Source: Diphasiastrum complanatum
Taxonomy: Eukaryota > Streptophyta > Lycopodiopsida > Lycopodiales > Lycopodiaceae
Assembly: GCA_029204225.1 (NCBI GenBank)
Contig: CM055113.1
Coordinates: 17,059,745 to 17,123,744, forward strand
Length of the DNA: 64,000 nucleotides
Reading direction: 5' to 3'
Part shown: one piece after another, positions 42,101 to 52,678 of the stretch
Layout of the letters: every line of letters starts with the position of its first letter
Position numbering within the stretch: the stretch's first letter is position 1
Program-made: the position numbers and the translations under genes
Notes under the pieces: generated by a model
What the model was told of the DNA's origin: nothing
Database searches by the model: none
The model's input: the letters and a program-made list of their open reading frames with translations, nothing else

Positions 42101-42715
42101 TTAAGAGGGGGGTTGTACTTGAATATAGTACTGATTGTCCTCTAATAATTGTTTAAAAGTTATATTAGGCATCCTAGAGGCAAAATCTTCCACTATGTCA
42201 TATGAACGTTGTCTAAGCGGCGATGGGTCTTTGGGTATCTCACTACTTATAACTGGATCTGAGAATGTTACTTTTTTTTTAGCTTTCTTTGTTTCTTCAT
42301 CTAAAAGCTTCTTAGCTTTCGAACTAATATCAACCTCGTAGTATTTTTAAGCAAATTTATCAAAGTCTAAATCTTTATTATTCGTAATTTTTACGGGTTG
42401 TTTTGCGACTTTCACATTATCTGTTGTGTTTTTCGTGTTTTTCGCAGATTTCATTTTCTTAATTTTCTTATTATCTCTAAGAGTTGAAATGTCTTTACTA
42501 CTTCTAGTAGGTACTTTATTTATTTCTACATCTAACTCAGGCCATTCTTGGTCTTGAGGTTGTAGTTCTGACTCTACTTCTATCCTTTGGACTACCATAT
42601 CGGGGTTAGTTTTAGAATTTCGCAAATTCTACAAATACCAATCTCTAGATTTCCTATATTTTTCTAATCGATGTGCATGCTCTAAACATTTCTGTTCAAT
42701 AGTTGCTTGTGAGTG
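42101..42715 (-). pseudogene. Retrotransposon gag/pre-protease linker fragment
   Basis: The minus strand reads EQKCLEHAHRLEKYRKSRDW, a stop, then the 92-codon frame (VVQRIEVESELQPQDQEW), an in-frame TAA after DFDKFA, and AKKLLDEETKKAKKKVTFSD, SYDIVEDFASRMPNITFKQL, ending QPPS and a stop. The pattern Y.IVED......NITF.QLL is known from the segment between gag and protease in some Ty3/gypsy-type elements. Two nonsense codons show decay. Confidence in the exact element type is low. Confidence 0.45.
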
Positions 42716-42797
42716 TGTTCTTGGCATACATTACATTTCCTTTGTATTGGATCATCTTCCTATATATTCTGATAAAACTCTGTCGGATTTATCTTCG

Positions 42798-42907
<110 letters not shown>

Positions 42908-42964
42908 CAACAATATCACATTGCTTTAATAAGAACGAAATTTTTTCATAAATATGAATTTAAC

Positions 42965-43236
42965 GATATTTGTATCTTGGTTGTTGCAGTCGGCATTGGA
43001 GCCTAAACATTCTTTTTGTAAAGATAGATAAGGAGGGAGTATCAAATTTTCTATGTGTAAGATTAAACTCAGCTGCAAATACACATAGAGAATTTGATTC
43101 TCTACTTCATGATGCCATTCGGAAAATACCAACAACGGCAACTTCAATTGGAGATATAACCATTAAATCTCTCAAGGTATATTCAATGTGGCATCCGAAT
43201 CAAGAACAACTTCTTGAATGTCGGTTTGTGATGTAG
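42965..43236 (+). CDS. Unrecognised short ORF
   Basis: The frame reads SLNILFVKIDKEGVSNFLCVRL, EFDSLLHDAIRKIPTTATSI, IGDITIKSLKVYSMWHPNQEQ. Alternating hydrophobic strands and a helix suggest a small globular domain, but I recognise none. An acceptor-like TTGTTGCAG lies near 42989, so it may be an exon beginning there. It stands near a microsatellite and gag fragments, and could be a remnant of a host or transposon accessory gene. Confidence 0.3.
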
Positions 43237-43282
43237 CACACACATCTATGCATAAGTAAGCCGATGCATTATTGTTTGCTCT

Positions 43283-44134
43283 CTCCTCAAGTCCTTGAGG
43301 ATTCTGGCTCCTCTACATAAGACGAGCTGTTGGAGGGATAGTTCCCGCTTAGTGTCTTATTGTTTCTTGGGTTTTGATAGCAGTCTATTACTGCATGACC
43401 CTTTTTGTGACAATGCACACATTGGATGTCTGGATTTAACCAACATGTGTCGATGGTATGTCCGTCATGCCTGCACCTTGTGCATGATTTCGTTTCACCA
43501 CCTTGCGGTCGTAGGTGCCTTCGATCTTCCTTCTTTGTCGTCTTGTCTCTGTTGGTTGCAATATGATCTTTGGAATGACTCCCTCTTAGGATGAGGCTTA
43601 TTTCTACGTTGATCCTTACTGCTATATAGAGCTTGATTAGATTCTTGTCTGTTATCATAGTGCCCTTGTGCTTCCATTTCTTCCTTGATCTCACTTATTG
43701 CTCTCTCTCGAGAGTAGTAGAGCCCGTCTGGTTTGGAAGGATCTTAAAAGGGCATGCAACAAGGACATCAGTTGCTTCTCCAATGAGACCCCGTGTTCTG
43801 CTCTAGCATTGTGTAAAGAGAGAAACAAGTTCTTCATGTTTCTGATGAATGTCGTGAGGTCTTTGTCGTTCTAGCGTAAATAGGTGAGTTGGTCTTCCAA
43901 GTGCATGATCTGGCTTCGTGACTTGGTCTTGAATCTTGATTTCAACGCGTCCCATAGCTCTTGTGCATTTGATATTGATGCAAGATCCAGTGTAATGTTG
44001 TCTTCAATGGAGGAGGATATGACAACTACTGCTTTATCATTCTTCTCCTTCCATTCACGAAGTTTTTTGAATCTCACACCAACAGTTTTCCCATGTATGT
44101 TATTTACTCAGAGGAATAGGATTCTGTTGTAGCT
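43283..44134 (-). pseudogene. Copia gag with two zinc knuckles
   Basis: From 44134 down, the frame reads FKKLREWKEKNDKAVVVISS, then ELWDALKSRFKTKSRSQIMHL (UBN2-type gag). The later frame contains CTRCRHDGHTIDTC and CVHCHKKGHAVIDC, two CCHC knuckles in a row. The frame stops before any protease. A break near 43750 separates the parts. Confidence 0.75.
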
Positions 44135-45250
44135 ATGCTACAAGATTCTCAGTGAGATATGAGAGTAACATATACGAATTTTGGAGGAATCTACTAGATA
44201 AGGACACATGTGTATGTACTGGATCATAGTGAGATTATTCTCATATGTGCACGATTAATCTTGTATGGATTTACTATGTATTCTTGGTTACTAGGGTTAT
44301 TTGGCGCACTTAACCTAGTCGGTGAACATAGACATATGATCAAGTATTGTTGGAACATATACTTGCAGAGCTAACGAATCTTATTTTCAGAGATTTATTG
44401 GTCAAATTAAAAGTGATTTGGATAAGGATCAAAATGTGGTGTTGTACGGTACAATTAAGATTTGCACCTAGACATTTGAGATTTCTAAATCATTGGCAAT
44501 TAACTTGAGTAGTTGGTTTACTCCTGTGGAAGTTAATTGGTAAAACAGACAATGTGAAGAGAAATCACCGGAAACTGTTTGTTTTGTGCGTATTGTTTGT
44601 AAGACACATGACTTATGAGTCATTTAGATTCATCTGAAAAAATTGTGTGCATAGGACACGGAATTCTTGGGTGAGTATTTCTTAGTTGAGAAGTAGAATC
44701 ATTACATTAGTGATTGTATCCTAGAGAGATAAATTGAATACTAAATCCTAATGGTTCCAAGAATGGTAACTGGATTTTTTGGAATTCAGTTGATTTTGGT
44801 TGGACATATACTTTAGTATTCCTTAATGATTAAGTATGATTTTGGATTCCAGTGAATTATGATTGACGAATCATAAGAATCTGATTATTTGTGATTGATG
44901 GATCATAAAGAGATACTTAGTTATTATGAGTGAGGAGCTTTTCCGATGTATTGATTGAGTTGAGTTTAGATCAGTGTTTGAAAAATCTAATTCTCTTTAC
45001 TCCACTGTTTTATTGAGACCTTTGTATCTCACAGACATTTCTTTAGTAATGGAGAGTTTTGTTTATTTTAGTGGATTGTTTTCTGCTACAGATTGTAGTC
45101 TATATGTGTTTGTATACAAGTTCAATCTATATCTCTGGATTTATAGGAGACAGTTAAATCTATTGAGATTCAGATGGACAACAAACTTGCATAAGCTTAT
45201 TTCTACAATATACCTTCGTGATAAAACATTTAGTAATGGAAAAAAATGAG
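44135..45250 (+). mobile_element. Gypsy A internal fragment
   Basis: Aligns by eye with 640-1860: shared blocks CAAGATTCTCA.TGAGATATG, GCACGATTAATCTTGTATGGAT, TTTAGTGGAT....CTGCTACAGA and AAATCTATTGAGAT. Truncated at both ends and without an ORF. Confidence 0.55.
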
Positions 45251-45737
45251 CTATATTTTATCTCACCAGATAAATGACCAACCATGCTACAATGTCGTTC
45301 GTAGAATTCATGAAAACATATAGACCTACAATGCCATTCATGATATAAAGCCTTACAAATATGCCATGGCACTTGCAAGTCATCACCCCTACAAGCATGC
45401 AACGGTCTATCATAAAGTGATTTCCTTGGTTTTGGTATGCATGAATGACCCCAACTTCATCAATGATCCTTTCTTCATAGAGCAAGCTCACACAATTTCC
45501 CCTTTTGAGTTTGTGTACACACTTCATGTTAGTTAAATGTTGGACAATAGAAGTTGCAAGTAGCCAAGTAACACTTACCACAATCATTGATACACACACT
45601 TGTAGAGGGCTAGACATGTTGATCTTGGCCTTTTACACTAAATTTTTTATTATGTTGATTTTTAAACAAGAAGTGTGATAATAATGCTACAATACAAAAC
45701 ACAATAACAAAAGTACAGTGATGGGGCTTATGTTTTT

Positions 45738-46065
45738 CATTCTGATCTGAGAAAGAAACTCAATCTTGTTAACTACAGAAGTATCTTCATCAGATACTCG
45801 ACATCACACAAAGCCTATCAGATCTACAATGTCGAATCGGGCCGAATTACAGTCAGTCGAGACGTCGTCTTCCTCGAAAATAGATTTTACGACTTCAAGT
45901 AGAAGCAGCCAATATAGGAGTGCATTCCCGAATGACTCCAATCACCATCGACAGGCCTCGACTTGTGACTGTTCCGACAACAATCAAAAATACCCATGTT
46001 GCACAGCTAGGAGAATCATCATCTCAACAACCAACTCATTCGAAGGTCTGCTCGACATCAACATG
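45738..46065 (+). pseudogene. Copia post-integrase fragment
   Basis: Matches 24455-24755: LRKKLNLVNYRSIFIRYSTS corresponds to PRKKLDLVNYKSFFIGYSTS. After a frame change RDVVFLENRFYDFK corresponds to RDVVFLEDRFYDFK. It is the same old copia family, cut off shortly before the gypsy LTR at 46095. Confidence 0.75.
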
Positions 46066-46094
46066 ATCCTGATCGTTATGTCCCTCAGACATTC

Positions 46095-46428
46095 TGTAAA
46101 GACCATGACTAGGAAAAACCCCTACGATGAGGATAGGGGAACACAACAAAAGAGAATATGGAGCCAAACCACCCAACCAAACCTGGATCTAGCCCCCAAG
46201 CCATGCCATGTGAATGCTAGATGCAGTCCTCCTGCCTATATCCATCACACGTACATGCACTACTCCCATATGTCTCAATTAGAGTGGTTGGGTCCTCTCA
46301 AGGTCATTAGTGACAAATAGGCCTCGATATGGAATTAAATCTTGGCATGACCAACAATCTCGAACACCGGAGGACCGGTCTATCATATTAGGACAATTTC
46401 ATGTCCTTGGCTGAATATGGCCGTAACA
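46095..46428 (-). repeat. Gypsy A 3' LTR, minus orientation
   Basis: In element sense it starts TGTTACGGCCATATTC and ends GGTCTTTACA. It matches 63187-63665 in blocks including ACATGGCATGGCTT.GGGGGCTAG, and is about 145 bases shorter through internal deletions. The purine tract AAGGGAGGAAGAA lies at 46429-46442. Confidence 0.8.
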
Positions 46429-46990
46429 TTCTTCCTCCCTTAAACAGGTTCTGTCCTCAGAACGAGAAAAAGAAGACATGAAATTATTCCTTGAGCTTTC
46501 AAGTCTTACCCATGAATTATTATTCTTAATCTTAGATACTCAAAGATGCAACAATTCTTCAATTGCTTGCTTCTACTTAGGAGTACTAACTCAATTCCCA
46601 AAGATACACTAATCTATAAATATTCCAAATGGGTTGATCCTCTCCGAATAAAAGTTTATTACCTTCATGTAATCCCAATTACATGAACCATTAGGTGACT
46701 TTATTTTATTTCAGAATTCAAATCTGAAAGCTGAAGAAATTCCATTTTAATCATAGTCTAAAACCTATCCACAATTTCTTGTAGATAATAGTGCTTCTTG
46801 GTACAAATATTCTCAGAATATCCAAATATTCTAAAACAAAACAATTCAATCAACTAAAATCTCTAGGAGATTATCAAGTCTCAGACAATCATAATTCTAT
46901 CCAGAGTAGTGCAGTTATTCTAATGAGTTATTAGACCCATTTCTAGCATCACATGCAAGAAATCAACGTAGTAGGTGGTAAACATTGCTA
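46429..46990 (-). mobile_element. Gypsy A internal fragment joined to its 3' LTR
   Basis: The complement matches 1880-2414 (blocks GATGCTAGAAA, CTTTTTCTCGTTCTGAGGA against CTTTTCCTGTTCTAAGGA, then the purine tract). No ORF. Confidence 0.6.
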
Positions 46991-49597
46991 CTTCAGCCAA
47001 GTATTGAATTTTGGTGGACAAGTTGTTAAAGATTAAAAGAATTTGCATTTTTAAAGTCAAGTAATATTGCACCAAATAACAAAAAAGTCTACATTAACTT
47101 CCAAATGCTATTTTTTGGCTTTTGAGATCTACCATCGATTGCGGATAGTGGGAAGACCATTGGAGAGAAGAGAAACTCTAGAACACAATTTTTGACATAG
47201 AAAAAAATAAAACAAGTAGAGTTTGCAATATAATCAATAAATATATTCAAAATACATAAATTTAGAGGTCATATTTCAATATCACACAAAGTTAATTGTA
47301 ACTTGATGTTGCGCAACTCCAATAAAAAATATGGTGGAGCGTATTCCTCTTCTTGATTGAGTGTCACAACATGGCTCCTCCACCCTCATCCAACAATTTT
47401 GTCATGATCTTGGATGGAGGCTTTTAGATTGGAGCTAGATGGCCCTACTTGCACACTTAATCAAGATGAGTAATTTGATGCTCCAAAGAATAGGAATTAA
47501 AATCATGATCTCTACAAAGTTATTGAATTAAGTTGACATTGTACTAACAACATAATTTGTTATGATAAATGTGTAACAATGAGTCAAATCCATTACATGA
47601 AGGCTCATAGTTGCATTCATTCATTATGTCATATATGTTTAACTATGTAGTTCTTATTTTGTTACTTTTGTAGAGGTGTTTCTTTTTCCTTGTGCACAAT
47701 TTGAATTGAACTTAAAACCACTACAAACCTACGTAACATTTATAGGTGAGATAAAGATCTTATGTGATATATCTTGTTGAGTGATGTTTTTTCATTACAA
47801 AACAAGGGATAAAAATTTAAAAGTATGAGTATAATGGCAAGGACATTGTGTATTTAGAAAAGAATCTTTGAGGTTGAGGGTGGATGATGGTAGATGATGT
47901 TGGTACTTTCTTTCTAAGTTGTGCTGCCCGCAAAAACAAAGAGATTGATAGATGCCAGCAGCCAGGGCAAACGAAGGAGGCGTCCCAATCATTAGAAGAA
48001 GCATAAATAGGCTTGCTTGCTTGCACTCACCAGAGGAGTTGCTGTGACACATTCCAAAGGTGGCATTACATACAATAGATACGTTGCGTAGGAGGCAGGC
48101 TCCAGCCCAGGCAGGCTTAGATCTCGACTCTCGGCTCTCCTCTCACTCTCTTGATATCATTGCTATGTATTACTTATGAGAAAGAAAGAAGAAAGAGTGA
48201 GGGAGTCAGATAGAGGTTCCAAGTTGGACGTCCAATGTCAAATCCTTCAGCAATTTGCAACACTAGTATCACTATCCATGTAAAACGTATCAGTACGTAC
48301 TACTACAGTAGTATCCATGGATCTATCTCGGCCCTTGGGAATCGCGAAGTACGGTTCGACTGGCAACTTGGAGTTGGATTGTCCGGTTTCCAAGTGTGTG
48401 TACCTGCTACTCTGTTCATTCATTGATTACCATGGTGGAGTGCGGATTATTGAACTCTTACAGAGTCATCTCCATAGTCAGAAACCAGGATTATTAACTC
48501 TGAATCTAAGACGAAGCCCATTATTTAAATCGCGGAGTCTTTATCTGCTTTTTCGTTCTTTTTTCCAGCCGAACGAGTTTTTAATGGCATATACATGTAC
48601 ATACCGCGTTAAAATTCATATAAAAACCATAGGAGCAAAATCTCATTCATCGAGAATCCGATCGTTATGATTCGCGTCGTCTGTGACATCGTTTTCATGA
48701 TTCTTAAACTTGGACTAGCAGATACCAGGCGGCGGGAAGATTTCGATGTGGTTTCCAGCTCCCTTGCGCGTTTCAAAAGCATGACGCAGGATACTCAATT
48801 TTACTTATGCTAAAAAGCTTGTCAAAAATAGAGCAACGAGAGATTGAAATCAATCAAATCGTCAAATTACTGTTTTAAACAGCCTTTCCCAGGCTAACAT
48901 TGATGTTTATAAATAGCTAATAGCATTCTATCACGGAAAGGTGTTTATTATTAATCATGATGATGCACCACTTTACACATGGCACCGCAGAATCCCTCAG
49001 ATGTATAATCTTTAATCTTTGTCACGAGTTTACTGAAGATGTTCACATGTTACTGAAGGAATTCACGTTTCAAAAAATGCAATCAATCCAATGATTCTCT
49101 TCACGAATTCCTGTAATGGTCTTGCTGCATTTGTCATTCTTCAGTCACGCCTTTTAGCTGAGGCGCCTGTCCCTATCCCTATCGTTCTCAAATTGGCTCG
49201 GCTGACAGAGCATGTTGCCAATTTTTTATCACGTTTTGAAATAGCCCCTAAAAATAAATGAACAATCTCCAATGCAGATAGAGAAACCCAATTTGGCCAA
49301 TGGTTTTCCAGTACTCGCCCGGATTTTATGCAGTGATCTTCAAAGTCTGGAAGATGTGTGCAACACATGATTGATGCCAGGACCACGGACCACGGACCAC
49401 AGTATTCTATCATATGTAACTGCAACTTTTCCACTTTGCAAGAGCGTCCTCCTCCTCCTACTACAGCAAGCAGGTGATCATCTACTGTACTGATGCAGGC
49501 ATCCAGAGAACGACGACGCAGACACTTCCTCATCATAAGCTCTGTTGACATTATCGTCCAGCCTTCAACATCAGGAGCTGCTTGCTGCTGCAAAACA
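46991..49597. other. Region without recognised gene
   Basis: GC content appears higher in 48050-49560 than around it, and an ORF of 117 codons (48317-48670) starts MDLSRPLGIAKYGST, but no family is recognised and no splice-linked partner was found. No transposon ends were recognised. Confidence 0.4.
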
Positions 49598-49623
49598 AAC
49601 ACACACACACACACACACACACG

Positions 49624-49695
<72 letters not shown>
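49598..49695. repeat. Compound (CA)n-(CG)-(CT)n-(CA)n microsatellite
   Basis: About 12 CA units, a short CGCGCG step, 16 or so CT units and then about 20 CA units. Confidence 0.97.
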
Positions 49696-49698
<3 letters not shown>

Positions 49699-50005
49699 CC
49701 TAAACAAAAAAAAACAAAATCTATCTTCTATATAGAGTGTGTGGCTAAGGGGAACTAACTCCAAGAACCAACTCCAAACCCTTGGGATAGATAGGAAAGG
49801 AAGTCTCTTTAGTTCATTGGAGTAAACTCGGCATAATATATCCCATGATCATATATTGTGACTTATTGAGTATGCATAGGCTTTGCATTTTAGAACTATG
49901 AATTTCCTTTGGCAAATTTACTGGGTCTTGTGTTAATGACTTGGAGGATGGATAAACATTTTATTAGTTCAGGCTTGTGATTCATTTGGGTGCACTTGTA
50001 ATGTG

Positions 50006-50280
50006 ACTTAGAATTTGCTTTGCACAGGAACACAGATCATGCCACACAGTAACACAGACAGAAAACACTCTCCACAACAAGCTCATATAGCAACTGTATT
50101 TCTCAAAATGAAATTACACTGTACATATAGTTGTTCACTCAGGCAACCCATGCATGACCCAAGTTGCCGTTGGTGGGACGCGTGTCCCGTCGACTTGCCT
50201 CGTGGCGAGGCCAACTGATCCTTATCCACTGATTGGACCCACAGTACAGTAAGACAATGATTCTAACTTTAATTCTAACT
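50006..50280 (-). repeat. 3' LTR of short copia derivative
   Basis: 275 bases. In element sense it begins AGTTAGAATT and ends AATTCTAAGT, not TG...CA. About 20 differences from the other LTR are seen by eye. Confidence 0.9.
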
Positions 50281-50333
50281 CTCTCCCTTAAAGTAGAGTC
50301 ACTTTTTATACAATCATATACATAGCTTTAAAG

Positions 50334-50675
50334 TCAACAAACTTTAAGTAGAGAAAGCTTTGATCTAAACTTATCAAACTTTTCTCCAGTAAGTGGCTTA
50401 GTGAAAATATCAGCTAGTTGTTCTTTTGTGCTACAATGAACAACATGAATCTCACGACTCAACAGCCTCTCACGTATGAAGTGATACTGAATCTCAATGT
50501 GTTTAGTTCTCGCATGGAACACTGGATTCTTTGCTAGCTGAATGCCACTCTGACTGTCGCTATATAAAGTCGTGGGATTTTTCTGCTCCATGCCAATTTC
50601 TTCCAAGATTTGTCTCAACCATATAGCTTCCTGTGCAGCACTACACATTGCCTTATACGTATGCGCTCGCCAATA
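50334..50675 (-). pseudogene. Copia RNase H C-terminal part
   Basis: TYKAMCSAAQEAIWLRQIL is the segment starting at the EAEYKA motif. Then come LYSDSQSGIQLAKNPVFHAR, TKHIEIQYHFIRERL and the C-terminus LADIFTKPLTGEKFDKFRS. The N-terminal RNase H and everything before it is absent; the junction with gag lies near 50670. Confidence 0.88.
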
Positions 50676-51091
50676 GAATGCAGTTCATCTCTCATTGTCT
50701 TGATTCTGGTCATGTACATCTAAATGTGCTCTCCTTGTTCCATGCGGGCACTATTCAACTTTGACTTCAGAAACATGATTCTTGACGGATTTGACGTCTT
50801 GAACTGCTCCTTTAGCACATCCCATGCCTGTCTGGGTGTAATAGCATCACAAATGTGGGTAATGATGTGATCTTTCACTGACAAGTTAATGAAGGTCAAA
50901 GCTTTCCTCATCTTTTTGTCGAACACTTTGATGTCTGCTTCATTTGGCGGCCTTCTCTCATCACCTGTGACGACTTCCCACACGTCTTTCTCCATCAGTA
51001 TGTTTTTCATTTTGAATTTCCACACTGCATAGTTGGAAATCCCGTCCAGTTTGCTACTTTCACTCAAAATGGACTCTCCCATGTTTGCCAT
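50676..51091 (-). pseudogene. Copia gag N-terminal part
   Basis: MANMGESILSESSKLDGISN, then YAVWKFKMKNILMEKDVWEV, KKMRKALTFINLSVKDHIIT and ITPRQAWDVLKEQFKTSNPS give a UBN2-type gag with a plausible start. A TAG follows MEQGEHI near 50719, after which the frame continues as MYMTRIKTMRDELHSIGERI up to the deletion junction. Confidence 0.88.
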
Positions 51092-52385
51092 CGCAAAACT
51101 GCTTGAAACTTCTGTCTTAGGCTAAGAACAGTATGTCGAGGCCAACAGTAATGTCAAAAGTTGAAAATAATGACCTGCACTTTTTTCCTTACTAGGCCAC
51201 TCGTTGCTTTTCCACCAATTTGAAAGCCAAATCGGTGTCGCCTTCCGAAATGCACTCAGTCAACTCCTAACAACGTGCCCAATGGAATGGTGAAATCACT
51301 TCTGGCGTATTCCGAACACTTTCTCCGCTGCAATCACTCTGTTTTGCTGTACCGTACTTGCAGGTACAGTGTGGGTGCCCTTCGTTTGGAGGTTATAGCC
51401 TTTCGTTTGGGTCAAAACTGGCAAAGGACCCAAAAATAAGGATTTTTCTAGTTTTTGAACTATTTCTTCACCTTGAAGAAACTTCACTCTTCACTTGTGA
51501 AGGGACCCAACTCAACTTTCAGTATGAAAATTTTTAATGAAGTTGAAGGCCAAAATGCACTTCACTTCTTCAGGGCCTTGTTCAAAGCTCATCCAATGGC
51601 TGAACCAAATCTTGTGGTCCAAATTTCTCTCCCATCACAAGTTCTGGACCATCGATTCATTTGACACCTCATCCAAAGGTCCAAACTGCATCTGGGCATT
51701 GAACCATGCTCCTACAATCGCTATGGTCTTCGAGACACTACACTGACTATTGTGTTGGGCATGCGAACAGTCCGCGACCTCCATGCCTGCGGCCGTGCCT
51801 CCCTTCTCTAAAAATGTCAGATCAAACTCTCCTGTGGATCATTTTGAGCACGATCTAAGGCCTGGAGCAGGGTGGCCCTATTGAATCCAAAACTGTAGAG
51901 TGTTAGTCAGGAAATTCCGTAGAGAAACGATGATTTTAGCTCAACTCGACAAAGTGGCTTTTTTCACCTTTTTACCGCAAATCTGCTAGGTTAACTGTCT
52001 GGAGACAAATATCTGACATATACCTCAGAATCTCTCCATGGCTGGTTGACAACGTGATTAGCTTCCTTCATGTCCTTACGTCATCTAAAACGGTGCGCAA
52101 ACAGCGAAGAAATCACCAGTTATGTATAAAAACCGTAACCCCAAGCCCGGTTTCAATTTTCAGCTGGCTTCAAAATTGTCAAATTTTCACCAAATTTTTC
52201 CCTGTTTGATGCTATGCACAGGCTAATAATCCCTCTGCTAAGCTTACCAAGCCTCTATAAATTAGAAACCGTGCACCAGTGCTTCTCTTTCCGTCTTCAA
52301 CCCGCCGTAAACCCCGAACTCTCAGAAGACAGTTCTCCCGAAGCTCTCTTCAACGACGACGCTGTACTGTGTACACTCCCTGTAC
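51092..52385 (-). other. Long leader of the short copia derivative
   Basis: About 1.3 kb between primer site and gag start, without convincing ORFs. Half of this element is leader, which is unusual for copia. It might be captured sequence or the normal long leader of its family. Confidence 0.6.
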
Positions 52386-52398
52386 GGCTCTGATACCA
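52386..52398 (-). other. Primer binding site of short copia derivative
   Basis: TGGTATCAGAGCC on the minus strand, directly adjacent to the 5' LTR. Confidence 0.9.
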
Positions 52399-52673
52399 AC
52401 TTAGAATTTGCTTTGCACAGGAACACAGATCATGCCACATAGTAACACAGACAGAAAACACTCTCCACAGCAAGCTCATATAGCAACTGTATTTCTCAAA
52501 ATGAAATTACACTATACATATAGTTGTTCACTCAGGCAGCCCATGCATGACCAAGGTTGCCGTTGGCGAGACGTGTGTCCCGTCGACTTGCCTTGTGGCA
52601 AGGCCAACTGATCCTTATCCACTGGTAGGACCCACATTATAGTAACACAATGATTCTAATTTTAATTCTAACT
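52399..52673 (-). repeat. 5' LTR of short copia derivative
   Basis: 275 bases, same unusual ends as the 3' LTR. The outer end borders the ATGTG duplication. Confidence 0.9.
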
Positions 52674-52678
52674 ATGTG

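Larger units (their letters stand above)
50006..52673 (-). mobile_element. Short copia derivative with non-canonical LTR ends (TSD ATGTG)
   Basis: A 2668-bp unit bounded by two 275-bp direct repeats and a 5-bp target duplication ATGTG (50001-50005 and 52674-52678). In minus orientation a primer site follows the 5' LTR, and a purine tract AAGGGAGAG (50281-50289) precedes the 3' LTR. The inside has a long noncoding leader, gag, then directly the end of RNase H; protease, integrase and most RT are missing. It must have been moved in trans by a complete relative, or been deleted after insertion. Confidence 0.9.

Noticed and set aside
45258-45617. 119-codon minus ORF considered as a pentatricopeptide-repeat fragment
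   Set aside because: No repeating 35-residue pattern or conserved PPR residues in any frame; it overlaps the edge of a gypsy A fragment.
47795-48052. 85-codon minus ORF with a hydrophobic stretch, considered as a small secreted protein
   Set aside because: Two overlapping frames are equally open, and no splice sites or homologous copy support either.
49141-49764. 207-codon minus ORF
   Set aside because: Its first part is a translation of the GT/GA microsatellite, and the remainder has no domain or splice support.
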